This document shows positions 7,597 to 14,418 of a DNA stretch of 28,702 nt, in pieces. The notes under the pieces are model-generated. The model made no database searches and was not told the DNA's origin. It saw only the letters and a program-made list of their open reading frames with translations. The DNA is taken from positions 1-28,702 of the IMG/VR virus record IMGVR_UViG_3300034104_001348. One strand, written 5' to 3'. The stretch is from a virus. How positions within the stretch are numbered: the first letter of the stretch is position 1; each line of letters begins with the position of its first letter. A program made the translations under genes and the position numbers.

Positions 7597-8577
7597 ATGA
7601 AAACTGATACATGCAGAGAATACAGACGCAAATACCCTGATTTTCCTACTGCAAAGCTTGCACGAATTGTCTTTAATGACAACCCATTGCTATTTAAAGA
7701 CGTAGAAGATGCAAGATATTGGCTCCGTAGAATTGAGGGCAAAACAGGCACGCGAAAACAAAAAAAAGATGTGCAAGAGTTTCACATTGAAGAAAGACCT
7801 CGCAATCCTTACAATTTGCCTAGCTCGGATGAGACCATTTACGAGCCATTTATCTTCCCTAAGCATAAAAAAGTCGGTATTTTATCCGACATACATTTGC
7901 CTTACCACAATTTAGAGGCATTAACGGAAGCCATAACAGTGCTTAAAGATGAGCAAGTTGATGCAGTGCTTTTAAATGGCGATACAATTGACTGCCACAC
8001 CTTAAGCAGATTTATTAAGGATCCAAAGAAAAGAGATTTTAAATATGAGCTAGATTGCTTAAAAAATCTGTTTGATATTCTTGACAAAGTGCTTGGCTGC
8101 AAGATATACTTCAAAATAGGCAACCACGAAGCAAGATATGAGCATTTCTTAATGACCAAAGCTGGAGAATTGGCAGGGATTGAGGACTTTGAATTTAGCA
8201 ATATAATCAAAGCTAGGGAGAAAGGTGTCGAGGTAATTTCTTCTAATCGTTACATGAAGCTTAATGATTTAAACGGCATACACGGACACGAATACATAGG
8301 CGGAATTTCGGCACCTGTAAACGTGGCGAGGGGTTTATACCTTAGGGGCAAAGTATCGGCATTTCAGGGCCATAATCACGCTACAAGCGAGCATACTGAG
8401 ACCGATATGAATGGCAAGGTGACTACTACCTGGTCAATTGGTTGTTTAAGTGAATTACATCCGGCATATATGCCTTTAAATAAATGGAATCACGGCTTTG
8501 CGTGGGTTAATCTTGATGATAACGGCAAAGATTATCAGTTTTTCAACAAGCGCATCTATAAAGGCAAAATGTTATAA
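7597..8577 (+). CDS. Calcineurin-like metallophosphoesterase
   Basis: A 326-residue protein with the full set of di-metal phosphoesterase motifs: SDIHLP at about residue 97, NGDTIDCH at about 127, GNHEARYEH at about 175, a HGHEY element and GHNHA at about 258. The N-terminal 80 residues (basic, RRKYPDFPTAKLARIVF) look like a small helical DNA-binding-like region. Relatives cleave nucleic acids, nucleotides or phospho-sugars; the sequence alone does not say which. It sits inside the lysis cluster, between the holin candidates and the spanin/endolysin genes. The start is ATG 7597, just after a hairpin. The enzyme class is secure; the substrate is unknown. Confidence 0.85.
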   Translation: MKTDTCREYRRKYPDFPTAKLARIVFNDNPLLFKDVEDARYWLRRIEGKTGTRKQKKDVQEFHIEERPRNPYNLPSSDETIYEPFIFPKHKKVGILSDIHLPYHNLEALTEAITVLKDEQVDAVLLNGDTIDCHTLSRFIKDPKKRDFKYELDCLKNLFDILDKVLGCKIYFKIGNHEARYEHFLMTKAGELAGIEDFEFSNIIKAREKGVEVISSNRYMKLNDLNGIHGHEYIGGISAPVNVARGLYLRGKVSAFQGHNHATSEHTETDMNGKVTTTWSIGCLSELHPAYMPLNKWNHGFAWVNLDDNGKDYQFFNKRIYKGKML

Positions 8578-8595
8578 CATCTAAAACAAATAACA

Positions 8596-8901
8596 ATGAG
8601 CGAGAAAGTAATCATTGAAGATGGCAAAGAAAAAGTTGAAGTTGACATTGAGCCAATACAGCCACACATCGAGGAACCAATACCAGAAGAGTGGGAAGTG
8701 GAGTTTACATCTAACAGCGAATACATACAAGCTGCAGCTACAGCTATGGCTTCTGTAGATAACATCGACACTGCTTTACTAACTAAAGCCGATGAGAATA
8801 GAATTAAACGCATAAAGCGCCAAGGACTTAGAATAATTAGTGAATGTTTAAACGAATTATATGAAGAGATATTTGACGATAATAGCGATACTGCTGATTA
8901 G
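8596..8901 (+). CDS. Acidic hypothetical protein
   Basis: A 101-residue, strongly acidic protein. The first 45 residues are rich in Glu, Pro and Ile (EPIQPHIEEPIPEEWEVEF) and probably extended; the second half is helical (TKADENRIKRIKRQGLRIIS) with an acidic end (EEIFDDNSDTAD). The alternation of a disordered acidic arm and a helical bundle is seen in small phage accessory proteins. I do not recognise it. Its last 41 bases overlap, out of frame, the start of the spanin gene, suggesting coupled translation. Confidence 0.65.
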   Translation: MSEKVIIEDGKEKVEVDIEPIQPHIEEPIPEEWEVEFTSNSEYIQAAATAMASVDNIDTALLTKADENRIKRIKRQGLRIISECLNELYEEIFDDNSDTAD

Positions 8902-9403
8902 TTGTAATGCTGAAAAGCAAGCAATGAAGCACTTATACAAAGCCAATATGAAAAGCCCTGCAAAAGTGGCTGAATATTGCGCCGTGCATTACCCTGCAGT
9001 AATAACGAATGGCGATACTATCGTAAAAGTGGAATATGATTTTATTGAAGTTGAGTGCCCTCCAGTGCAAAAGCCCGATTGGGTATTGCAGAAAGATTCT
9101 GCTGGCAGATATTCAAAGCAAGGTGTTATCACCTATAAAAAAGCCACAAAAAGAGGTATTGTTAGAACAGACACCATAACAAAAGTTAAGGTAAAAGTTG
9201 AACGAGTGGAGAAAGTAGTCACAAAGTATGTACGTGATAGCGCTGCCGTTGCTCAGTACAAAAGCTTGTATGATAATTGTGTTCAATCTAGCATATTATC
9301 CAATGATAAAATGGAAAAGAAAAATCAATGGATAAAATGGCTGCTAATAGCACTGGCTTGCTCTATTATCCTTAATGTCTTATTTATAACTAATCACAAA
9401 TGA
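8861..9403 (+). CDS. Putative unimolecular spanin (lipoprotein with C-terminal membrane helix)
   Basis: A 180-residue protein. The start ATG 8861 lies inside the end of the preceding gene and yields a classic lipoprotein signal: MKRYL, hydrophobic TIIAIL, then lipobox LISC with Cys15. The middle is periplasmic in type, with a Lys/Val-rich heptad-like section (KVKVKVERVEKVVTKYV). Near the C-terminus a membrane helix (WIKWLLIALACSIILNVLF, about 157-176) is followed by a short polar tail. A protein anchored to the outer membrane by lipid and to the inner membrane by a C-terminal helix is the definition of a u-spanin, which fuses the two membranes at lysis. It overlaps the endolysin start by 4 bases (ATGA). 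Alternative: a generic lipoprotein with an unrelated membrane helix. Confidence 0.72.
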   Translation: MKRYLTIIAILLISCNAEKQAMKHLYKANMKSPAKVAEYCAVHYPAVITNGDTIVKVEYDFIEVECPPVQKPDWVLQKDSAGRYSKQGVITYKKATKRGIVRTDTITKVKVKVERVEKVVTKYVRDSAAVAQYKSLYDNCVQSSILSNDKMEKKNQWIKWLLIALACSIILNVLFITNHK

Positions 9404-9966
9404 ATTTAATCGCATTCCAGAATAGATTAAGGACACAGAATTTATATACTAAAGTCAATCCATCGCAGCTTCGTGGAATGAATGAGATTTTAGAGCATTG
9501 GGAGGCAAATGAGGAGCTCACAGATTTAAGGTGGCTTGCTTATATGCTTGCAACCGTGTACCATGAAACCGCTAAGACATTTGAGCCGATTGAAGAGTAT
9601 GGCAAAGGCGCTGCAAGACCTTACGGGCAAAAGATAAAGCAGAACAAAAGAAAATATACTAAACCTGATAAGCTTTATTATGGCCGTGGTTTTGTTCAGC
9701 TCACCTGGTACGAAAACTATGAGAAATTTGGCAAGCTTTTAGATATTGATCTATTGAATGAACCAGAGCAGGCGCTAAGATTAGATGTAAGCATTGACAT
9801 TCTTTTTATTGGCATGATTAGAGGTTTATTCACCGGTGTTGGATTGCCAAAGTATTTTAATGAAGATAAAGAGGACTGGATAAATGCAAGACGCATAATA
9901 AACGGAACAGACAAAGCAGAGCTGATAGGACTTTATGCAAAGAAGTTCTATCAGTGTCTTCTCTGA
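9400..9966 (+). CDS. Endolysin, GH19 chitinase/muramidase-like
   Basis: A 188-residue lysozyme-like enzyme that would cut peptidoglycan glycan strands. Recognised by the GH19 pattern: LAYMLATVYHETAKTFEP (His55, Glu56) with a second acidic cluster EEYGKG (Glu65, Glu66), then YYGRGFVQLTWYENYEKFG and a C-terminal INGTD segment. Glu56 is the likely catalytic acid. There is no signal peptide or membrane segment, so it needs the holin for export. ATG overlaps the spanin stop (ATGA). It is the last gene of the late transcript, with two terminators after it. Single domain, without an obvious cell-wall binding module. Confidence 0.9.
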   Translation: MNLIAFQNRLRTQNLYTKVNPSQLRGMNEILEHWEANEELTDLRWLAYMLATVYHETAKTFEPIEEYGKGAARPYGQKIKQNKRKYTKPDKLYYGRGFVQLTWYENYEKFGKLLDIDLLNEPEQALRLDVSIDILFIGMIRGLFTGVGLPKYFNEDKEDWINARRIINGTDKAELIGLYAKKFYQCLL

Positions 9967-9987
9967 TTGTTTAGTGTGTTTAATTGG

Positions 9988-10016
9988 CCCTGATGTTTCT
10001 ACATCGGGGTTTTTTT
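9988..10016 (+). terminator. Strong intrinsic terminator after endolysin
   Basis: A 9-bp stem CCCTGATGT/ACATCGGGG (one T-G pair) with a TTCT loop is followed by seven T. It lies 22 bases after the endolysin stop and would end the late tail/lysis transcript. Confidence 0.88.
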
Positions 10017-10078
10017 ATATCTTTACGGCGGTTTTGGTTATAAGCATGATGACTTTTAGTTTTGATTTGAATTTTCCG

Positions 10079-10103
10079 AGCCCCATTTCTATGGGGCTTT
10101 TTT
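10079..10103 (+). terminator. Second tandem terminator
   Basis: A perfect 8-bp stem AGCCCCAT/ATGGGGCT with a TTCT loop (the same loop as the first terminator) is followed by a T run at 10098-10103. It lies 62 bases after the first terminator and insulates the early promoter from late read-through. Confidence 0.85.
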
Positions 10104-10178
10104 AGTATAGTAATTTTACTATCTTATGAGTACTTTTACTCTATTTTGTATAATTTATAAAATAATTATAAAAAAACA

Positions 10179-10208
10179 TTGGTTGTATTGTAAAGGCATT
10201 TATCTTTG
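10179..10208 (+). promoter_or_regulatory. Bacteroidetes-type promoter for the early/replication operon
   Basis: A perfect TAnnTTTG -7 box (TATCTTTG, 10201-10208) is preceded by TTGG at 10179-10182 with an 18-base spacer, close to the known Bacteroidetes -33/-7 layout. The sequence upstream (10108-10180) is very AT-rich with A tracts. The first early ATG follows 33 bases after the box, leaving a short leader. Confidence 0.6.
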
Positions 10209-10240
10209 ATGTATCAAATCACAATTAAACTAAAAACATC

Positions 10241-10462
10241 ATGGAATTAGAACTTAAAAAGTTTACAAATGCCAACGGCGAAATCAATTACGAAGTTTGG
10301 CAAAACGGAAAGTATCTCCCAGATACAATTGTTTGGGGTGGTTATGCTGATAGCTCGGATGAGTACAAACAACAGCAACTCCAAAAAGCCATTAACATCT
10401 TCAACAATTGTAAGACCAACCCTTACAGAATTTCCGAAACATTATTAACCCACACTTTTTAA
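10241..10462 (+). CDS. Early hypothetical protein
   Basis: A 73-residue protein, first gene after the early promoter. It is polar, with aromatic residues (NYEVWQNGKYLPDTIVWGGY) and a Gln/Lys helix (DEYKQQQLQKAINIFNNC). There is no membrane segment, signal or recognised domain. First early genes of phages often encode small host-takeover proteins; that is inference from position only. The stop is followed 2 bases later by the next small gene. Confidence 0.6.
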   Translation: MELELKKFTNANGEINYEVWQNGKYLPDTIVWGGYADSSDEYKQQQLQKAINIFNNCKTNPYRISETLLTHTF

Positions 10463-10464
10463 TC

Positions 10465-10560
10465 ATGACACAAAACCAACGTAATTGGCTCACAGCCATC
10501 GCAGCATTAATCATCGCACTTCTTGGCGATGCAATCTTTAACCAAATTTTTAACTTCTAA
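10465..10560 (+). CDS. Tiny membrane protein, 31 residues
   Basis: ATG 10465 to TAA 10558-10560 encodes MTQNQRNWL followed by a single hydrophobic helix (TAIAALIIALLGDAIFN) and a short tail. It fits exactly between two genes: 2 bases after the upstream stop and sharing one base with the next ATG (TAATG). That tight packing supports it as a real gene. Function unknown; small early membrane proteins can alter the host envelope or block superinfection. Confidence 0.5.
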   Translation: MTQNQRNWLTAIAALIIALLGDAIFNQIFNF

Positions 10561-10763
10561 TGAAAACAGAAACAAGAGGCCGCAAGCCCATTGATCCATC
10601 AACCAAAAAAGTGCCTGTAACAATTTACTTGCCATCTGGAGACATCAACACACTTGGCGGCATAGCTCGCTTAAGAGATGACCTCTACCTCTATTCAAAA
10701 ACTAAAGTATCAATCAAAAACTACCACAATGAACCAACTGCCACAACCACAGCCACTATTTAA
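10560..10763 (+). CDS. Small basic protein, possible DNA-binding regulator
   Basis: A 67-residue protein. The N-terminus MKTETRGRKPIDPSTKKV contains an RGRKP element like an AT-hook core, followed by PVTIYLPSGDIN, which resembles the beta strand of ribbon-helix-helix proteins (the 'K-x-P-V-T-I-Y' pattern). The C-terminal part is low-complexity (Thr/Ala) and overlaps the next gene, so the functional part is probably the first 50 residues. It may bind DNA as a dimer; the assignment is weak because the following helix pair is short. Confidence 0.5.
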   Translation: MKTETRGRKPIDPSTKKVPVTIYLPSGDINTLGGIARLRDDLYLYSKTKVSIKNYHNEPTATTTATI

Positions 10764-11037
10764 CGTCATTGGCTACACACACAACACAACACTTAACATC
10801 ATTCACGTTCACTTAGAAGAAAACAAACACTTTGCTACAGAAGTGATAATAAATGGCGATGATTTCGAAAATTATCTCAACACATATGACCAACTTTACC
10901 GGGAATGTAATGAGATTATCCGTGGCGAATTAAGGACCATTACAGACATACTTTCACTCGAAGAATTTATGGAGTTTTCTTTTTATGGTGCTTGTAATAA
11001 TTTATATGATTATCTAAAAACATTAATCAAGTCATGA
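10729..11037 (+). CDS. Early hypothetical protein
   Basis: A 102-residue protein from ATG 10729 (an in-frame ATG at 10678 would add 17 residues but deepen the overlap with the previous gene). The first part is beta-like (FNVIGYTHNTTLNIIHVHLE); the second is helical and acidic (YDQLYRECNEIIRGEL, LSLEEFMEFSFYGACNNLYD). No family recognised. Its stop overlaps the next ATG (ATGA), so it is part of a tightly coupled early operon. Confidence 0.6.
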   Translation: MNQLPQPQPLFNVIGYTHNTTLNIIHVHLEENKHFATEVIINGDDFENYLNTYDQLYRECNEIIRGELRTITDILSLEEFMEFSFYGACNNLYDYLKTLIKS

Positions 11038-11198
11038 CATCATTAATAATTCTACTACCAATTTTAATTATTATTTTAATCTACTTGACACATGAATCAA
11101 TATTTTTTACCAACGATACAAGACAACAAAAAAGAATCGAAAAAAGAAAAGTGGAGTACTTTAATACAATTAATCAGGGAACAAGCAAAAAAAGATAG
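11034..11198 (+). CDS. Small single-pass membrane protein, 54 residues
   Basis: ATG 11034 overlaps the preceding stop (ATGA) and the frame ends at TAG 11196-11198. The N-terminus is strongly hydrophobic (SLIILLPILIIILIYL, about residues 3-18), and the rest is Lys/Arg-rich and cytoplasmic in type (RQQKRIEKRKVEYF). The positive-inside rule predicts the C-terminus in the cytoplasm. It overlaps by 107 bases with a second ORF in another frame (11092-11235). Function unknown. Confidence 0.45.
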   Translation: MTSLIILLPILIIILIYLTHESIFFTNDTRQQKRIEKRKVEYFNTINQGTSKKR

Positions 11199-11235
11199 AT
11201 ATTTACGTCTCAAAAAATTAAACACAACATCATGA
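11092..11235 (+). CDS. Small basic protein overlapping two genes, 47 residues
   Basis: ATG 11092 opens MNQYFLPTIQDNKKESKKEK, continues as a Lys/Arg/Gln helix (WSTLIQLIREQAKKDRYLRL) and stops at TGA 11233-11235, overlapping the exonuclease ATG as ATGA. The coupling junction favours this frame over chance, but most of it is nested against the membrane-protein frame at 11034-11198. One or both may be expressed. No family recognised. Confidence 0.4.
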   Translation: MNQYFLPTIQDNKKESKKEKWSTLIQLIREQAKKDRYLRLKKLNTTS

Positions 11236-11984
11236 GTAATTATTTCATTGACACCAACAGCAAACAAATCACATTCACAGACAACCGATTTTACCGCACG
11301 GAAGACGGCGGCTCGGTTCCATCAGTAACAACAATTTTGCAAGCTTATCCAAAGGATGCGCACTTCTTTCAGTGGCTCAAACAAATGGGCGAAGAAGCCG
11401 ACACCATACGTGATGAGGCAGGAAGAAGAGGATCAATAGTGCATAGCTTGACCGAGCGTTACGATGCAGGTGAAGAAATCACACTACTAACAGAGCACGG
11501 CGAAATTGGTTACAAGCTTAACGAGTGGGCTATGTTTGAGCGTTATGTTGACTTCCGCAACTGCCACCAGTTTGACATCTTACACAACGAGTTTAATGTC
11601 ATCAGCACAAAGCTTGGCTTTGCTGGAACGATTGACCGTGTCATTATATTAAACGGCAAAAACTATCTAGTAGACATTAAAACAAGCAATGCGGTGCATG
11701 AGTTTTATTGGTTGCAATTACAAGCTTATAAGCGCCTATTATGGGAGTATTATGAAAGCGATAAAGTCATTGATGGGGTTGCTATTTTATGGCTTAATGC
11801 TAAGACAAGGACATACGGCAAAGCTGATGCAATACAGGGCCCAGGATGGCAGCTAATTATCCGTGACAAAGCAGAAGAGGCGCAAGATTGGGAGCTGTTC
11901 AAAGCTACTCAATTGCTATGGTCCGCACAGAATCAAAATATTAAGCCAAGGGAGCTTACTTACAAATTATCTCACAAAATCTAA
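11232..11984 (+). CDS. PD-(D/E)XK exonuclease (RecB/Cas4-like)
   Basis: A 250-residue nuclease. Motifs in order: RRGSIVHSLTERY (about 65-77, the GxxxH element), HNEFNVI (about 117-123), GFAGTIDRVI (about 129-138), LVDIKTSNAV (about 146-155, the catalytic (D/E)xK) and YWLQLQAYKRLLW (about 159-171, the QxxxY element). Together these define the RecB-type PD-(D/E)XK fold. It would degrade or resect DNA ends for recombination or replication, and sits directly upstream of a single-strand-binding protein, a pairing typical of phage recombination modules. ATG overlaps the small upstream frame (ATGA). The class is secure; polarity and specificity are not readable. Confidence 0.85.
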   Translation: MSNYFIDTNSKQITFTDNRFYRTEDGGSVPSVTTILQAYPKDAHFFQWLKQMGEEADTIRDEAGRRGSIVHSLTERYDAGEEITLLTEHGEIGYKLNEWAMFERYVDFRNCHQFDILHNEFNVISTKLGFAGTIDRVIILNGKNYLVDIKTSNAVHEFYWLQLQAYKRLLWEYYESDKVIDGVAILWLNAKTRTYGKADAIQGPGWQLIIRDKAEEAQDWELFKATQLLWSAQNQNIKPRELTYKLSHKI

Positions 11985-11986
11985 TT

Positions 11987-12709
11987 ATGTTGTATTGTAA
12001 ATATTGCATGACTTTGACTGATATAGTCACCAAAAAAAACGGACCGCATATTTCTGCTTATTGTGACACTTGTAACAATTGGCTAAAACACATAAAACAA
12101 AACCCTGACATGGTACTGTCATCAAATAAAATGGGAGCAATTCAAACCAATTCTGCCAAAGTATTCTTATCAATTAGTGATGGTAAGATATGCAGACGAG
12201 TACAATCACCCACCGCAACATCAACACAACGCACGACAAAAGATGGCCGCATTGTTCACGAAGAACTGTATAGCGGTTGGGAGGGCAAAATCACTAACAT
12301 TGGGACCAGAGATTCCGACTATGGTAAAGAGTGGCAAATCACCATTGAAGACAACGATGGCACTGCTATCTTATCAATGAAGTACAGCAGCGGTTATGCT
12401 AACTCGTTTCTCAAAGCTTTGCCAAATGTTGACTTGTCAAAAAATGTCAAGTTAACCCCAAAAGTAAACATCGAGGGAGACAAAAAGCGCACGGTGCTTT
12501 TTATCAACCAAGACGGCAAAGCAATCAAGTGGTATTTTACCAAGGAAACACCTAACGGCTTGCCGGGGCTTAAAAAGGTAAAAATCAAAGGTGTTGAAAC
12601 TTGGGATGACAGTGACATGATGGACTTTTTGGAAGACATGGTGAAAAATAAAATTTTGCCACAGATTACAGGGTTTGAGCATTTCACTGATGACAATGTC
12701 CCATTCTAA
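11987..12709 (+). CDS. Single-strand DNA-binding protein with N-terminal zinc finger
   Basis: A 240-residue protein. The N-terminus holds two CxxC pairs (Cys4/Cys7 and Cys26/Cys29), a zinc-ribbon pattern. From about residue 90 a beta-rich OB-like region follows (EGKITNIGTRDSDYGKEWQI, then AILSMKYSSGYANSFLKALP). The last residues, TDDNVPF, form the acidic tip with terminal Pro-Phe that bacterial and phage SSBs use to recruit partners. Start ATG 11987, 2 bases after the exonuclease stop. It probably coats single-stranded DNA during replication and works with the adjacent exonuclease. The OB fold is inferred; the tip and cysteines are directly visible. Confidence 0.7.
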   Translation: MLYCKYCMTLTDIVTKKNGPHISAYCDTCNNWLKHIKQNPDMVLSSNKMGAIQTNSAKVFLSISDGKICRRVQSPTATSTQRTTKDGRIVHEELYSGWEGKITNIGTRDSDYGKEWQITIEDNDGTAILSMKYSSGYANSFLKALPNVDLSKNVKLTPKVNIEGDKKRTVLFINQDGKAIKWYFTKETPNGLPGLKKVKIKGVETWDDSDMMDFLEDMVKNKILPQITGFEHFTDDNVPF

Positions 12710-12715
12710 AACCAC

Positions 12716-12738
12716 AGGGGAGGTTAAATGCCTCCCCT
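12716..12738 (+). terminator. Intergenic 8-bp hairpin (possible weak terminator)
   Basis: AGGGGAGG (12716-12723) pairs perfectly with CCTCCCCT (12731-12738), with a 7-base loop TTAAATG. It is followed by TAATTTAAACC, which lacks a strong T tract. It lies between the SSB stop and the next ATG (12752) and may be an RNA stability or attenuation element. It resembles the hairpin at 7566-7583, and both are preceded by ACA. Confidence 0.4.
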
Positions 12739-12751
12739 AATTTAAACCATT

Positions 12752-13135
12752 ATGACAGATAAAATCGTTCAGCAAGTCATTGATAAATTTAGTCACAGAT
12801 CAGCAGTAGGCATTGAAAAATATGGCACTACCTTAGAACAAAACAATACTGATGACTATCTTAATCACCTTCAGGAGGAGTTAATGGATGCAACACTTTA
12901 CATACAAAAATTAAAATCGCAAAAAATGGACTTAACAATCAAACCAACCATCTTGACAATCACTAGCAACGGCATTACAGCCAGCGTAACTTTTGACCAT
13001 TCCGAAGTAACAATAGGCGAAATGTTTGACGCATTTAAAGCCGCAATGGTTGGCATAACTTTCACCGATGACCAGATACGTGAGTATGTTATGCACCTTG
13101 TTGATCAGTGGCAAGTAATAAATTATAATGACTAA
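12752..13135 (+). CDS. Two-part hypothetical with MazG-like N-terminus
   Basis: A 127-residue protein. Residues 1-56 resemble the start of phage nucleotide pyrophosphohydrolase-like proteins: GIEKYGTTLEQNNTDDYLNH followed by LQEELMDATLYIQKLK, with the helical EEL/DA signature. The second half is different: beta strands (LTIKPTILTITSNGITASVT) and a helix (GEMFDAFKAAMVGITFTDDQ), a module that looks like an independent small domain. The metal-binding set of a full MazG is incomplete, so activity is doubtful. It may act in nucleotide-pool control or as an adaptor. Neighbours are the SSB and the helicase. Confidence 0.55.
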   Translation: MTDKIVQQVIDKFSHRSAVGIEKYGTTLEQNNTDDYLNHLQEELMDATLYIQKLKSQKMDLTIKPTILTITSNGITASVTFDHSEVTIGEMFDAFKAAMVGITFTDDQIREYVMHLVDQWQVINYND

Positions 13136-13149
13136 TAAATAAAGATATC

Positions 13150-14418
13150 ATGGAGTTAAGAGATTACCAAACCGAGCTGTCAAACAATGCTTGTCAACTA
13201 CTACAGTCCTACGGCATTGCTTACTTATCAATGCAAGTCCGCACTGGCAAGACAATCACATCACTAAACACAGCCAAGCTATACGGCGCAAAAAAAGTGC
13301 TGTTTGTGACCAAGCTTAAAGCCATTCAGTCCATACTTGATGACTACAATAACGCTGGCTACCCCGAATCATTTGAGATAGTTGTGGTCAACTTTGAATC
13401 ATTGCATAAGCTCGAAGATTTAGTTGTCTTTAGCTTTGACCTAGTAATAATTGATGAGGCGCACTCACTCGGACAATTTCCACAGCCAGCAGACCGCACA
13501 AAACTACTTAAGCAGTTATGCTATGCAAAGCCGATTATCTTTTTGTCCGGAACACCATCACCCGAATCATATTCTCAACTCTTCCACCAATTTTGGGTAA
13601 GCAGCCGCTCACCATTCGGTCCGTGCAACTTTTACCAATGGGTTAAAATGGGTTATGTGCAACAACAATATAAGTATGTTTTCAACCGCACTATAAATGA
13701 CTATAGCAATGCTAATAAAGCCATGATTGATGAGCGTGTCGGTCATTTATTCCTAACATATACCCAAGAAGAAGCGGGCTTCACCGAGCTTGTAAAAGAG
13801 CACGTACATTTTGTTAAGCTTACCAACAAAACTTATAATCTCATAGACAAATTAAAAAAAGATAAAGTGATAGTTGGATATAATGGCCGCACCATTGAAG
13901 CAGACACAGCCGTAAAACTTATGAACAAGCTGCATCAAATATATTCAGGCACGGTTATCTTTGATCAGCACGAACCAACAGACAGCGACAGCGCAATAGT
14001 TGACACCAATAAGATTGAGTACATATTTGATACGTTTATAGGGAAGAAAATAGCTATTTATTATAAATTCCAATGCGAGCGCATGGCTATAAGTTTAGAA
14101 GCCAACAAAAGAGGTCTAAACATAGCCAACACCCCGGAAGAATTTAATTTAATGGATGAGGGCATTTTTATTTGTCAATTCGTGTCTGGTCGGGAGGGCA
14201 TTAACTTATCTACTGCCGATTGCCTTGTCTGTTATAACATAGATTTTTCAGCCGTGACCTATTTTCAAGTAAGAGCACGTCTTCAATCTAAAGACCGCAC
14301 CAGTGCTGCAGATGTGCACTGGATATTTGCTGAAAATGGCATCGAAGAGCAGATTTATGAGACGGTAAAGAATAAGAAAAATTACACACTTTCATATTTT
14401 AAGAAAAGCTACAAATGA
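13150..14418 (+). CDS. SF2 (SNF2/DEAD-like) DNA helicase
   Basis: A 422-residue helicase. Walker A is QVRTGKTITSL (about residues 29-39), Walker B LVIIDEAHSLG (about 98-108, DEAH), motif III FLSGTPSPES (about 131-140), and the C-terminal RecA domain shows FVSGREGINLSTADC and YFQVRARLQSKDR, which carries the arginine finger. It is short, lacking accessory domains, as in many phage replication helicases. It would remodel DNA or unwind forks using ATP. Its stop overlaps the HNH gene ATG (ATGA). The class is certain; the precise substrate is not. Confidence 0.88.
   Translation: MELRDYQTELSNNACQLLQSYGIAYLSMQVRTGKTITSLNTAKLYGAKKVLFVTKLKAIQSILDDYNNAGYPESFEIVVVNFESLHKLEDLVVFSFDLVIIDEAHSLGQFPQPADRTKLLKQLCYAKPIIFLSGTPSPESYSQLFHQFWVSSRSPFGPCNFYQWVKMGYVQQQYKYVFNRTINDYSNANKAMIDERVGHLFLTYTQEEAGFTELVKEHVHFVKLTNKTYNLIDKLKKDKVIVGYNGRTIEADTAVKLMNKLHQIYSGTVIFDQHEPTDSDSAIVDTNKIEYIFDTFIGKKIAIYYKFQCERMAISLEANKRGLNIANTPEEFNLMDEGIFICQFVSGREGINLSTADCLVCYNIDFSAVTYFQVRARLQSKDRTSAADVHWIFAENGIEEQIYETVKNKKNYTLSYFKKSYK

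Noticed and set aside
10017-10078. Prophage attachment site or integrase remnant between the terminators
   Set aside because: No integrase, excisionase or repressor is present, and no repeat pair suggests an att core.
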